Of a DNA stretch of 64,000 nucleotides, positions 44,671-54,219 are shown one piece after another. The translations under genes were made by a program, and so were the position numbers. Under the pieces are notes generated by a model. The model did not search any database. It was not told where the DNA came from and saw nothing but the letters and a program-made list of their open reading frames with translations. The DNA is taken from NCBI RefSeq assembly GCF_009754945.1, contig NZ_WPIN01000002.1, positions 434,001 through 498,000 on the forward strand, given 5' to 3'. Source of the stretch: Spirosoma arboris (GTDB lineage Bacteria > Bacteroidota > Bacteroidia > Cytophagales > Spirosomataceae). Within the stretch, counting starts at the first letter, position 1. Every line of letters starts with the position of its first letter.

Positions 44671-46038
44671 TTATTCATTCCAGATTCCATCTGCCGTTCC
44701 ATGTAATAGCTTATAGACTTGCCAACTACCAAGTATTGTACCGCCTATGAGAGAAGCAATCGTCGCCAAAATTACACCTGTAATACCTAGGTCAAGCGAT
44801 TTTCCAAAGAATATAGCTAAAGGCACATTAATTATTGCTGCTACAATGGAAAAGTATAGTTGTAGTTTTATTTTACCTAAGCCATTTGTGATAGCAGCTG
44901 TTATTACATTCCATCCAATTACAATAGCAGATAAACCCATACCTATACTAAGCTTTAAAGGTATAAATACCCGATCCCCCACCCAAAGAGAATAAACTAT
45001 GTTGGAAGCGAGAATCATTAAAATAACTATACTAACTAACACCACCCATAATTTTTGAAGATATGAATATGTTTTCTTCATCCAAAGCGTATCTTTTTTA
45101 ACAGACGCTTCTGTAAAAGCTGTCCAATAAGGAGTTATAGCGATAGCGAATATAGTGCTAATCGCGTTGAAATAACGAAAAGCTATATTATACGTAGTCA
45201 CTTCAGCAGGGCCAAACAGCTGAGTAATGATTAAGTTATCAGTATAAAAAAGGGTTACAAAAGCGATCTGAATAAAGAAAAATTTATAGCCTAGCGATAG
45301 TAAGCTTCTGGCATATGCAAGGTCAGCTAGTCGAAATGAGGGCCGGTAAATCTTTAACTGATTCTGATAAAGAGCAATCCCACTTATCAATAAAACAATC
45401 ACAGGGCTACAGGCTGTAATAATTGCTAAATAAAATAGATTTCCATTAGTAAATCGTGTTAGCGTATATGTGCCAATAAGTATTAATACATTAGATAATA
45501 AGTTTATTAATCCTACTTGACCAGATTCTTGAAGAGCCAATAAAACATAAGAAAGAATATCAAGAACTAGCTTAATGGCCATCGCGATGACAGTAATTAA
45601 TACAACTTCTTGAAGTTGTTCTATTTCAATAGTTGTATTAAAAACTCTTTGCCAGGGAATGTAGCGAAACAGAAGTAGAAAAAGTATGGCAAAAGCTAAC
45701 TGAAGCACTCCAAAAATTAAGTAGGCTGTACTAACATAAGCCCTAGCTAATGTGGTGTTATGCGTTGTTATAGCTTCCGAAAATTTATTACGCAGACCAT
45801 TGCCTATACCAATATCTAGAAACGTTAACATGGTCACAATTGAGCTAATAGTTAACCAAGTGCCATACGTGTCTTTAGACAAATAATCAATCGTTAACGG
45901 TACCAGTAAAAGTGAGATTAGAATTCCCCCCCCTTTAACAGCTAATCCTAAAATAGTATTAAAGTGTGCTTTTCGCGTACGTGGATGGACATTTTGTATC
46001 CGTGCTTTCAGGAACTCAAATGATCTAATTTTCATCAT
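44671..46038 (-). CDS. Wzx-type polysaccharide flippase
   Basis: MOP-superfamily flippase that turns lipid-linked repeat units across the inner membrane. About 12-14 membrane helices over 455 residues; LAVKGGGILISLLLVPLTID near the start and YGTWLTISSIVTMLTFLDIG are typical of Polysacc_synt proteins. A GGAGAGG-like Shine-Dalgarno sits just ahead of the ATG at 46038, and that ATG overlaps the GDP-mannose dehydratase stop (ATGATGA), which fixes the start. Confidence 0.9.
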   Translation of the reverse strand: MMKIRSFEFLKARIQNVHPRTRKAHFNTILGLAVKGGGILISLLLVPLTIDYLSKDTYGTWLTISSIVTMLTFLDIGIGNGLRNKFSEAITTHNTTLARAYVSTAYLIFGVLQLAFAILFLLLFRYIPWQRVFNTTIEIEQLQEVVLITVIAMAIKLVLDILSYVLLALQESGQVGLINLLSNVLILIGTYTLTRFTNGNLFYLAIITACSPVIVLLISGIALYQNQLKIYRPSFRLADLAYARSLLSLGYKFFFIQIAFVTLFYTDNLIITQLFGPAEVTTYNIAFRYFNAISTIFAIAITPYWTAFTEASVKKDTLWMKKTYSYLQKLWVVLVSIVILMILASNIVYSLWVGDRVFIPLKLSIGMGLSAIVIGWNVITAAITNGLGKIKLQLYFSIVAAIINVPLAIFFGKSLDLGITGVILATIASLIGGTILGSWQVYKLLHGTADGIWNE

Positions 46039-47003
46039 ATTTTCCTCTCCCTCTGTAGCCAAGCCTGCACCATCATGCGTGCAACACCCTCCATTTTATA
46101 ATGAGCGGACCAACATAATTGCTCAAATGCTTTAGCTGGGTTAGCATGACCTTCGGCAATATCGGTTGGTCGGAAAAAGGACGAATCAATTTGAATATGA
46201 TTCTCCCAGTCAAGTCCAACCGTTTCAAATACAACCCGTATAAAATCGCTCAATTTTTGCGTTTGACCTGTTGCAATAACGTAATCATCAGCTTGCTCTT
46301 GCTGCAACATAATCCACATAGCCTCAACATAATCAGGTGCCCACCCCCAATCACGTGCAATGTCAATATTACCCAGCTTTAATACCATAGGCTCACCATT
46401 TGCAATTCGACAGGCAGCTGCTACGATTTTTTGTGTAACAAAACGTTCCGGTCGTAAGGGTGATTCATGGTTGAACAAAATTCCAGTACTAGCGTGTAGT
46501 TGATAAGCTTCACGATAATTAGCTACCTGCCAGAAAGCTGCTGCTTTTGCAACCCCGTAAGGGCTACGTGGTCTAAAAGGTGTACTTTCATCGGCGGCTA
46601 AGCTCCCAGTGTCGCCAAAGCATTCACTCGAACCAGCATTGTAAAATTTTATTGGCTGATTAGTAAATCGAATAGCTTCAAGAAGGTTAAGCGTACCAAC
46701 ACTAATACTTTCAAGTGTTTCTACAGGCTGCTCAAAAGATAAACCTACTGAGCTTTGACCAGCTAAATTATAAACTTCATCAGGTTTTGTGCGCTGTAAG
46801 GTTTGTAGTACAGAGCGAAAATCGTTTATACTAATTGAAACAGTTTCTATATCCTGCCGGATATCTAACTGTCTTAAGCTGCTAAATGAAGACATTTGAG
46901 CATCACGAGACCCACCAAATACTTTATATCCCTTCTCTAATAATAATTTAGCCAGATACGCGCCATCCTGACCTGATACGCCACATATTAGTGCTCTTCT
47001 CAC
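46035..47003 (-). CDS. gmd: GDP-mannose 4,6-dehydratase family protein
   Basis: Short-chain dehydrogenase that makes GDP-4-keto-6-deoxymannose, the precursor of GDP-fucose, GDP-rhamnose and related sugars. NAD(P)-binding GVSGQDGAYLAKLLLEKGY, catalytic YNAGSSECFG, SPYGVAKAAAFW (Tyr/Lys pair) and FNHESPLRPERFVTQKI are the signature elements. 322 residues from a GTG at 47003, somewhat shorter than E. coli Gmd (373). The reductase/epimerase that would finish a deoxysugar is not nearby. Its start is 4 bases after the Wzz-like stop. Confidence 0.85.
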   Translation of the reverse strand: MRRALICGVSGQDGAYLAKLLLEKGYKVFGGSRDAQMSSFSSLRQLDIRQDIETVSISINDFRSVLQTLQRTKPDEVYNLAGQSSVGLSFEQPVETLESISVGTLNLLEAIRFTNQPIKFYNAGSSECFGDTGSLAADESTPFRPRSPYGVAKAAAFWQVANYREAYQLHASTGILFNHESPLRPERFVTQKIVAAACRIANGEPMVLKLGNIDIARDWGWAPDYVEAMWIMLQQEQADDYVIATGQTQKLSDFIRVVFETVGLDWENHIQIDSSFFRPTDIAEGHANPAKAFEQLCWSAHYKMEGVARMMVQAWLQRERKI

Positions 47004-47007
47004 AAGG

Positions 47008-48096
47008 TTAATGGCTTGAGTTAAAAATAAACTGGCGAATTCCGTAAATACAAATACCTATAATTAACCCGACAATAGTGAATTCTACTATTATAAGGCT
47101 TCGCTTAGGAGCGCTTTTTTTTAAGGGAATACGAGCTGGCTCCAGAATTTTAAAGACTGGTGCTTCCTCAGATACTTTAATCTTAGCCTGCTCAAGCTGT
47201 TTCGAGAGGTCGTTAAATACAGTTTGCGTAAGTAGAAAGTCACCTTGAAGTCGCTGCTCTTCGATTTTTGCCGTATTTAAATAAACACTGCGATTCTGAT
47301 CTCTATAATTAGATATTGTATATTCAGCCTTCTGGTAACGGATTTTCGCTTCTTCTACTTGACGAGTTAAAAACCGGACTTGATTTCTAGCTTTTTCTGT
47401 CCGATAGCTCGTCATATAATTTGTTAAATATTCCAGCGACAAACGAGCTACTGTAGCCGCTACAACTGGGTCAGACAATACAGCCGTAACTGTAATTATA
47501 CCTGTTTTTTTGTCAAATGAAGCCGATACGGATTGATGAACAAGATTAATGAGAATCTCTTGCTCTTTTGTAATTTTTAGTGCTTTACTATTATTTTTCG
47601 GATCAAGTATTTGAGCATCTTTATCATTCTCCTTGTCATTCGACCCAATCAGCTTTCCTAACCAGGATTGCTGATTTTGTTCTTCAAAAAAAGTTTGTAG
47701 TGTCGTTTCTTTTCCAGAAAGTTGCGAATAGACAGGCTGTTGCAAAATATGTAGTGCAAATGGAACATTTTGTAGCACGTCTGGATACATATCCGGACGG
47801 ATAGCATCCACACTACTACCACCTACACCACCAATGTCAATTCCGGCTAAACCAGCAAGTGAACTCAATCCGCCAAATCCTCCATCTCTCGATTGAAATT
47901 CAGGCAGCACTGTCACCTGTGCACTATATTGATTAGGCTTTGATACAGCATATATTATACCGATAATTAGCAAAATAAAAGCCCATAAAAAGGAACTCCT
48001 TCGGCTATCTTTCAAAAACTGCACAATATCGCTTAGGCGAATTTCTATTTCATCACTCTCATTATCTTTCTTCTTTATAATTTCTGTACCCGACAT
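47008..48096 (-). CDS. Wzz-like polysaccharide chain-length determinant / co-polymerase
   Basis: Inner-membrane protein with two terminal membrane helices (SSFLWAFILLIIGIIYAV and the C-terminal VEFTIVGLIIGICIYG) and a large periplasmic helical hairpin with coiled coil (ARNQVRFLTRQVEEAKIRYQ). 362 residues. No tyrosine-kinase (Wzc) domain is attached, so regulation would differ from the E. coli colanic acid system, or a separate kinase is encoded elsewhere. It is 21 bases downstream of the Wza-like gene. Confidence 0.88.
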   Translation of the reverse strand: MSGTEIIKKKDNESDEIEIRLSDIVQFLKDSRRSSFLWAFILLIIGIIYAVSKPNQYSAQVTVLPEFQSRDGGFGGLSSLAGLAGIDIGGVGGSSVDAIRPDMYPDVLQNVPFALHILQQPVYSQLSGKETTLQTFFEEQNQQSWLGKLIGSNDKENDKDAQILDPKNNSKALKITKEQEILINLVHQSVSASFDKKTGIITVTAVLSDPVVAATVARLSLEYLTNYMTSYRTEKARNQVRFLTRQVEEAKIRYQKAEYTISNYRDQNRSVYLNTAKIEEQRLQGDFLLTQTVFNDLSKQLEQAKIKVSEEAPVFKILEPARIPLKKSAPKRSLIIVEFTIVGLIIGICIYGIRQFIFNSSH

Positions 48097-48117
48097 AATA
48101 AAATTAGAAAGTAGTTC

Positions 48118-50508
48118 TTAACGAAGAAGAATATTAACGAGTGCAATCGACACAGTAGTCAATAGAGATAGAATACCGATTCGTTCAGCCGCACTTAACT
48201 TATTATTATCTAATGGTTTAAAGGGAACAATTACAGTTGAGCCTGGATAAACTTTAGGGCGAGACGAGAAAAATAAAAATTGGTGCGTTCGGTCTTTACG
48301 CCCATTTGGATATACCACATACGCCTTGCTTTTTCGCGCATTATCGGTAAACCCTCCTGCTTCACTAATGTAGTCATCAAATTTATAGTCTACTTTATAG
48401 CTAACAGATGATGGATTTAGTACTCCCCCCTGTACACTAACAATCTCTGACCGTTGGGGAATATACAAAGTATCCTGGTCACGAAGTAATAAGTTCTCTT
48501 CAGAGCCGGAATTCGTAAGAACTTCACTTAAGTCATTAGCAATAATCTCGCCTTTTCGTTTAAACTGGGCACCTAATATATAGGCTTGAGGTTTTAATCC
48601 ACCAGCCCGCTTTATGACATCACTAATACGCTCTTCCCGACTAAAAATAGAGTAATTGCCAGGCTGCATAACCTCACCGTAGATATAAACCTGCTGCTGA
48701 GTTGTATAATTGGGTGATGTACGAACGTACACAATATCGAATGGCTGAAGTCGAAATTCGGCAGAAATACTCGAATCACTTTTCATGGAAGTAATTTGCA
48801 GATTTCGATTAATTGCAAAACGATATATTTCCAGTTTGGTAGCCCTCATACCCGATGAATCCTGCCGAATACGTCGGGCCACCTCGATCAAATTTGGCTT
48901 AGCTCCTTCCTGAAAGCCACCTGCCTGAGCAATTAGATCTGCTACGCTCATATTCGTAACAAATTCAATTGTGTCAGGATGATTGACCGCACCTTCAATA
49001 GTCACATAATATTCCTCACGAAGATCGCGAATTGACAGAACGGTCAAACTATCCTGTCGTATAAGTGGAATATCCGCAATTTCACCACGCATCAGTTTAC
49101 CCAAATCAAATGATAGATTTTCTTTATCCATATCAGGGCGCTCTCGAATAATAGATGCCCGATTAGTAAATGCATCTTTGCGCAATCCATCAGCTCGGTT
49201 GATGAGTTGGCGAACGGTTTCTAAACCCGGCTCAAGCGAATAATCACCTGGACGCATGACTGCCCCTGCTACCTGAATACGGTTTTCATAGCGTTCTAGT
49301 ATTTTTCCAATTTCATATTTATCTCCCCCTTGAGGAACAAAAGTCCCTAGTTGTTCTTCAGTAATGGTCAGGATACGCCGTTCGCGACTGGTATTCCGTC
49401 GAAGGGTTATTGCAGCTCGATAGGCATCATCGGCAAAGCCACCAGCAAAACCGAGTACAGTCTTTAGCGTTTCACCCGGCAAAACCTCAAAAATAGCTGG
49501 ACGACGAATCTGACCAGTTAATTCGACATGGGCCTCATAATCAGCAACTCGGATAACATCTTGGTCGCGAAGCTGAATGTTATCTCGTTGGTCAGCACGG
49601 AGAATATAATCGTAAAGGTCAATAGTACGAACAACACGGTTACCACGAATTACATTGATTTTACGAAATGATCCTGTTTCTGGGTTAGGACCACCGGCTA
49701 GATAGAGCGCATTAAACGCCGACCCAAGGGAAGAGATCGTGTATGTCCCTGGGCGAACTACTTCACCTACCAGTGTCACCCGAATACTACGGATATTAGT
49801 TAATGTGATATTGGCAGTTGTGCCACTTCCCGCTGTGCCTAGGCCTTGATAGCCACCTTTTCGTAAACGGTCTATAATGCGTTGTTCTGCCTGCTCAAAT
49901 GTCAGTCCACTTACAAAAATTGGGGCCAGATCAGGAATTTTCACTGTTCCATCTGGGCTTACCTTCAATTCAAAACCTCCAGTTGAGGCTCCCGAGATAT
50001 CAATTTTAATTTCATCATCCGGACCAACTACATAGTTACGAGGGGTCGCGATCCGTAAATTAGGTTCAAATGACAGATTGGCATTCTCAAATAAGGATGC
50101 TCCAAACACCCGAAGTTTTTTACTTGTATCCCTACGCATCGTTGTCGAATCTGTCCGACGAGAAAGGTCATAAGGCAATGTTCGACCCGTTTGTTTGTCA
50201 GTAGAAGTTTGGCTCGATGGGCGAGTGATCTGCGATCGAATAGTAGCAATTCGCTTCCGCATCTTAGCAATATCGTCGAGTGTATATCCTTGAGACATTG
50301 CAGCCTGCTCGATCTGAGCTTCGCTGAGACCACTAGCTTGTGCCCGCTGATAAAAGTTCTGCACTTCTTCATCGCTCAGTTGATCTACCCGAGAGCGGGT
50401 TGCTTGAGCAGAAGCCTGATACGATCCTGTCAGTATTATGAGCAGAAAAATAGCTTGATAGGATCGAATACGGTGGATAAAATGTGACAATTTGTCCTTA
50501 GTACGCAT
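48118..50508 (-). CDS. Wza-like polysaccharide export outer-membrane protein with multiple SLBB domains
   Basis: Outer-membrane export channel for polysaccharide. The ATG at 50508 gives a hydrophobic signal segment (SYQAIFLLIILTGSYQAS). The Poly_export domain starts at YVVGPDDEIKIDISGAST (about residue 160) and is followed by several SLBB segments (VTLVGEVVRPGTYTI, VELTGQIRRPAIFEV, IQVAGAVMRPGDYSL, VTIEGAVNHPDTIEF, YIYGEVMQPGNYSIF). A membrane helix at the very C-terminus (IGILSLLTTVSIALVNILL) is unlike classical Wza. 796 residues, about twice E. coli Wza, as in many Bacteroidota. Divergent from secA. Confidence 0.92.
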   Translation of the reverse strand: MRTKDKLSHFIHRIRSYQAIFLLIILTGSYQASAQATRSRVDQLSDEEVQNFYQRAQASGLSEAQIEQAAMSQGYTLDDIAKMRKRIATIRSQITRPSSQTSTDKQTGRTLPYDLSRRTDSTTMRRDTSKKLRVFGASLFENANLSFEPNLRIATPRNYVVGPDDEIKIDISGASTGGFELKVSPDGTVKIPDLAPIFVSGLTFEQAEQRIIDRLRKGGYQGLGTAGSGTTANITLTNIRSIRVTLVGEVVRPGTYTISSLGSAFNALYLAGGPNPETGSFRKINVIRGNRVVRTIDLYDYILRADQRDNIQLRDQDVIRVADYEAHVELTGQIRRPAIFEVLPGETLKTVLGFAGGFADDAYRAAITLRRNTSRERRILTITEEQLGTFVPQGGDKYEIGKILERYENRIQVAGAVMRPGDYSLEPGLETVRQLINRADGLRKDAFTNRASIIRERPDMDKENLSFDLGKLMRGEIADIPLIRQDSLTVLSIRDLREEYYVTIEGAVNHPDTIEFVTNMSVADLIAQAGGFQEGAKPNLIEVARRIRQDSSGMRATKLEIYRFAINRNLQITSMKSDSSISAEFRLQPFDIVYVRTSPNYTTQQQVYIYGEVMQPGNYSIFSREERISDVIKRAGGLKPQAYILGAQFKRKGEIIANDLSEVLTNSGSEENLLLRDQDTLYIPQRSEIVSVQGGVLNPSSVSYKVDYKFDDYISEAGGFTDNARKSKAYVVYPNGRKDRTHQFLFFSSRPKVYPGSTVIVPFKPLDNNKLSAAERIGILSLLTTVSIALVNILLR

Positions 50509-50540
50509 GAACACTGGCGGTTGGGCCAAAATTTGAACTG

Positions 50541-50548
50541 CAAAAGTA
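50541..50548 (-). promoter_or_regulatory. candidate -7 element for the polysaccharide export operon
   Basis: Minus-strand TACTTTTG, a perfect TAnnTTTG, 33 bases upstream of the Wza-like ATG; no -33 match at 19 nt. Confidence 0.38.
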
Positions 50549-50610
50549 ATAGATTCCTTTCAAAACTCCGTTCCCTTATAGTAAGGCACTGCTGGCGGGC
50601 AGGCAATTAG

Positions 50611-50641
50611 GTTGTAGTCCCGCTGTAATGCACTAAATTTG
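50611..50641 (+). promoter_or_regulatory. promoter of secA
   Basis: GTTG (50611-50614), a 19-nt spacer and TAAATTTG (50634-50641) match the Bacteroidota TTG-N19-TAnnTTTG consensus. The start would be near 50648, leaving a 5' leader of about 70 nt. Confidence 0.6.
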
Positions 50642-50651
50642 TAGGAAAACG

Positions 50652-50700
50652 GTCGGTGGTCAATGGCAATGCCAAGACTCACATTCTATTGACTAACGAC
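50652..50700 (+). promoter_or_regulatory. 5' leader hairpin of secA
   Basis: Stem 50652-50671 pairs with 50682-50700 (about 15 Watson-Crick pairs, two G-U, one mismatch, one bulge) around a 10-nt loop. It lies between the predicted start of transcription and the secA ATG at 50717, and its distal arm is made of GACTAAC/GACTAAT repeats. Confidence 0.5.
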
Positions 50701-50716
50701 TAATGACTAAAAAGAA

Positions 50717-53700
50717 ATGATTAATCTCATAGCTAAATTTTTCGGGACCAAGTCGCAACGGGACATCAAAGAATTGCTCCCTTACGTCGAAAAGGTGAAC
50801 ACCGAATTTGCCCGATTAAAAGACTTGTCTAATGATGAATTACGGCAGGTCTCAGCGTCGCTCAAAGCTCAAATTGCTGATGAGTTAGCTGATATTGACA
50901 ATCAGCTTGCTGAGTTGAGCGAACAGGCTAGTCATCCTGACGTAGATGTCAACGAGAAAGAACTCCTCTTTAATCAGATCGATAAACTCGAAGCTGACCG
51001 TAATACTGAGCTTGAGCGTATTCTTCTCGATATTTTACCCCGTGCTTTCGCCGTTGTGAAAGAAACAGCTCGTCGGTTTACCGAAAATGAGCAATTGACG
51101 GTGACTGCTACAGATTCTGATCGCGAAATTGCCTCCCGTAAAAAGCACATTACTATTGATGGCGAGCTAGCCCATTGGGCTAATCACTGGGATGCTGCCG
51201 GTACACCCGTAAAATGGGACATGGTTCATTACGATGTCCAGATTATTGGTGGTGTTGTCTTGCACCAGGGAAAAATTGCCGAGATGGCCACTGGTGAAGG
51301 GAAAACGCTTGTCGCTACTTTCCCTGCGTTTCTGAATGGCCTCGCTGGCCGAGGAGTACACATTGTAACGGTCAACGATTATCTGGCCAAGCGTGACTCC
51401 GAATGGATGGCTCCACTGTTTGAGTTTCATGGTCTTCGTGTCGATTGTATCGACAAGCACCAACCCAATTCAGATCAACGTAAAAACGCCTATCTCGCCG
51501 ATATTACATACGGAACTAACAACGAATTTGGCTTCGACTATCTACGTGACAACATGGCCCGTGAACCAAGCGAACTGGTTCAACGGAAGCACCATTATGC
51601 CATGGTCGATGAGGTCGACTCTGTCTTGATTGATGATGCTCGTACACCATTGATTATCAGCGGCCCAGTACCTCGTGGGGATGAGCAGGATTATATTGAG
51701 TTGAAACCCCGTGTATCCCGCGTGGTTGAGGCACAACGTAAGTTAGTATACGACTACCTGAACGATGCCAAAAAGAAGATTGCGGCAGGCGACGAAAAAG
51801 AAGGTGGTCTATCACTGTTTCGGGCGCATAGAGGCTTACCTAAACATAAGCCTCTTATCAAATTTCTATCAGAAACGGGAAATAAAGCCCTGCTACAAAA
51901 AACAGAGTCAATCTATCTGGCCGAGAACCAGAAGCTGATGCCTGAGGCCGATGCGCCCCTATATTTCACCATCGACGAACGGCACAACAGCATCGATTTA
52001 ACCGAGAAAGGGATTGACTATATTACCGGTTCGGGCGAAGATCCTAATTTCTTTATTCTCCCCGACTTATCGATTGATCTTAATGGCATCGATAAAGATG
52101 GTGAGTTTTCAGAACAGGAGAAGATTCTTCATAAAGAGGCCGTTATCCGCGACTACGCGGTTAAAACTCAACGAATCAATACAGTCAACCAATTACTGAA
52201 AGCGTACACGCTGTTCGAGAAAGACACTGAATACGTTATTATGGACGGTAAGGTGAAGATCGTTGATGAGCAAACGGGCCGGATTATGGAAGGCCGTCGT
52301 TGGTCGGATGGGTTGCACCAAGCAGTGGAAGCGAAGGAAAATGTGAAGGTTGAAGACGCCACGCAAACCTACGCTACTGTTACGCTTCAGAACTACTTCC
52401 GGATGTATCACAAGCGAGCTGGTATGACCGGTACAGCCGAAACGGAAGCCTCTGAATTCTGGCAGATCTACAAAATGGACGTTGTCGTTATTCCAACGAA
52501 TCGCGCCATTAGCCGGGCTGACGAAGAAGACAAAGTCTATCGCTCAGTACGCGAAAAATATAACGCCGTGGTGGACGAAATCGCCAGTCTGGTTGAGAAA
52601 GGCCGTCCCGTACTGGTTGGTACAACGTCGGTTGAAAACTCCGAATTACTGAGTCGGTTCCTGACCATGCGTAAAATACAGCACCAGGTTCTGAATGCTA
52701 AATATCACCAGCGCGAAGCCGAAATTGTTGCCTCAGCAGGTTTCCCTGGCACTGTTACGATTGCCACCAACATGGCTGGTCGTGGTACAGATATTAAACT
52801 AACGCCAGAATCGCGGGCGGCTGGTGGCTTGGCTATTATTGGTACAGAGCGTCACGAATCGCGCCGGGTCGACCGGCAGTTACGCGGTCGGGCAGGGCGT
52901 CAGGGTGATCCGGGTACGTCGCAGTTTTTCGTTTCGCTAGAGGATAGCTTAATGCGCTTGTTCGGTTCGGAACGGATTGCTAAAGTGATGGACCGAATGG
53001 GACTGGAAGAGGGTGAGGTTATCCAGCACTCCATGATCACGAAATCGATCGAACGGGCTCAGAAGAAAGTCGAAGAAAACAACTTCGGGATTCGGAAGCG
53101 GCTGCTCGAATACGACGATGTTATGAACTATCAGCGTGAGGCCATCTATAAACGCCGTCGGAATGCCTTGTTCGGTGATCGTTTGCCTCTGGATATTGCC
53201 AACACGATGTATGATGTAGTAGAGGAGACTGTCAATAATTCTGAGGGCAATTACGAAGAAGTAAAACTCCAGCTATTAACTACACTAGGCCTCTCACCAG
53301 AATTGACTGCTGAAACGTTTGGCCGGATGAAAAAACCGGATCAAATCCGGCATTTATATAACGAAGCAGAGGCTAATTACCAGGCCAAAAATCAGGCGAT
53401 TGCCGAGAAAGCCTTACCCATTCTAACGCAGGTCCTGAATGAGCAAGGTCATCAAATTAAAAATATTGTCGTTCCATTCTCGGATGGTATGCATGAATTA
53501 ACGGTTGTCTCGGATCTGCAAAAAGCCGTTGAAAGTGGTGGTCGTGAAATCGTGACAGAAATGGAAAAAGCTGTCACCTTGTCTGTTATTGACCAGGAGT
53601 GGAAAGAACACCTTCGCGAAATGGACGATCTGAAGCAATCGGTACAAAACGCCGTTTTTGAACAGAAAGACCCCTTGCTGGTGTATAAATTCGAGTCGGT

Positions 53701-54112
53701 GGAATTATTTAAGCGATTCCTCAACAAAGTAAATTTCGACACCATCAATTTCCTGACTAAGGCTGACATTCCGGCACAGGAAGCTCAGGAAATACAACAG
53801 GAAATTAGGCAGGCTCCGGCTCAACGTCGTCCTCAACCACAACCGAAGCTTCATACGAATATTGAAGATTTCGACGATGATCATTTGGCTACTGGCCCCG
53901 AAGAATACGCCCGTCGTATGGCCGAAAATGACGCCATGGGTGCTGGTGCTCCACCAATGCCCGCTCAGCGGCAAGCTCCGGTACGTGTAGCGAAACTTGA
54001 CCGTAATGCTCGTGTTAACGTGCAATACCCCGATGGTTCTGTGAAACGGGATGTTAAGTACAAAACGGTAGAAAACGATGTGGTCAGCGGCAAAGCTATG
54101 CTGATTGACTAA
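50717..54112 (+). CDS. secA: preprotein translocase ATPase SecA
   Basis: Motor ATPase that drives proteins through SecYEG. Walker A MATGEGKTLVATFPAFLNG (about residues 190-208), DEVDSVLIDDARTPL (about 297) as the Walker B/DEAD box, SRRVDRQLRGRAGRQGDPG for helicase motif VI, plus the preprotein cross-linking and helical scaffold domains. 1,131 residues, longer than E. coli SecA (901), with a Bacteroidota-typical insertion near residues 330-480. The C-terminus (VNVQYPDGSVKRDVKYKTVE) replaces the usual Cys-rich zinc motif, so SecB/zinc-type binding is not expected there. Confidence 0.97.
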   Translation: MINLIAKFFGTKSQRDIKELLPYVEKVNTEFARLKDLSNDELRQVSASLKAQIADELADIDNQLAELSEQASHPDVDVNEKELLFNQIDKLEADRNTELERILLDILPRAFAVVKETARRFTENEQLTVTATDSDREIASRKKHITIDGELAHWANHWDAAGTPVKWDMVHYDVQIIGGVVLHQGKIAEMATGEGKTLVATFPAFLNGLAGRGVHIVTVNDYLAKRDSEWMAPLFEFHGLRVDCIDKHQPNSDQRKNAYLADITYGTNNEFGFDYLRDNMAREPSELVQRKHHYAMVDEVDSVLIDDARTPLIISGPVPRGDEQDYIELKPRVSRVVEAQRKLVYDYLNDAKKKIAAGDEKEGGLSLFRAHRGLPKHKPLIKFLSETGNKALLQKTESIYLAENQKLMPEADAPLYFTIDERHNSIDLTEKGIDYITGSGEDPNFFILPDLSIDLNGIDKDGEFSEQEKILHKEAVIRDYAVKTQRINTVNQLLKAYTLFEKDTEYVIMDGKVKIVDEQTGRIMEGRRWSDGLHQAVEAKENVKVEDATQTYATVTLQNYFRMYHKRAGMTGTAETEASEFWQIYKMDVVVIPTNRAISRADEEDKVYRSVREKYNAVVDEIASLVEKGRPVLVGTTSVENSELLSRFLTMRKIQHQVLNAKYHQREAEIVASAGFPGTVTIATNMAGRGTDIKLTPESRAAGGLAIIGTERHESRRVDRQLRGRAGRQGDPGTSQFFVSLEDSLMRLFGSERIAKVMDRMGLEEGEVIQHSMITKSIERAQKKVEENNFGIRKRLLEYDDVMNYQREAIYKRRRNALFGDRLPLDIANTMYDVVEETVNNSEGNYEEVKLQLLTTLGLSPELTAETFGRMKKPDQIRHLYNEAEANYQAKNQAIAEKALPILTQVLNEQGHQIKNIVVPFSDGMHELTVVSDLQKAVESGGREIVTEMEKAVTLSVIDQEWKEHLREMDDLKQSVQNAVFEQKDPLLVYKFESVELFKRFLNKVNFDTINFLTKADIPAQEAQEIQQEIRQAPAQRRPQPQPKLHTNIEDFDDDHLATGPEEYARRMAENDAMGAGAPPMPAQRQAPVRVAKLDRNARVNVQYPDGSVKRDVKYKTVENDVVSGKAMLID

Positions 54113-54130
54113 TGGCTTATCAATGCTTGC

Positions 54131-54170
54131 TAGAAAGCCCTCTGGATGGTATATTCGGAGGGCTTTTCTA
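54131..54170 (+). terminator. secA terminator
   Basis: AGAAAGCCCTC pairs with GAGGGCTTTTCT (one bulge), followed by a short T-run, 19 bases past the secA stop. It lies inside the 5' end of a longer reading of the next gene, which argues for the later start at 54220. Confidence 0.8.
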
Positions 54171-54219
54171 TGTAGCTATTCCTGTACTATTCATCACGAT
54201 AAGCCGTTATCAAGGCAGA

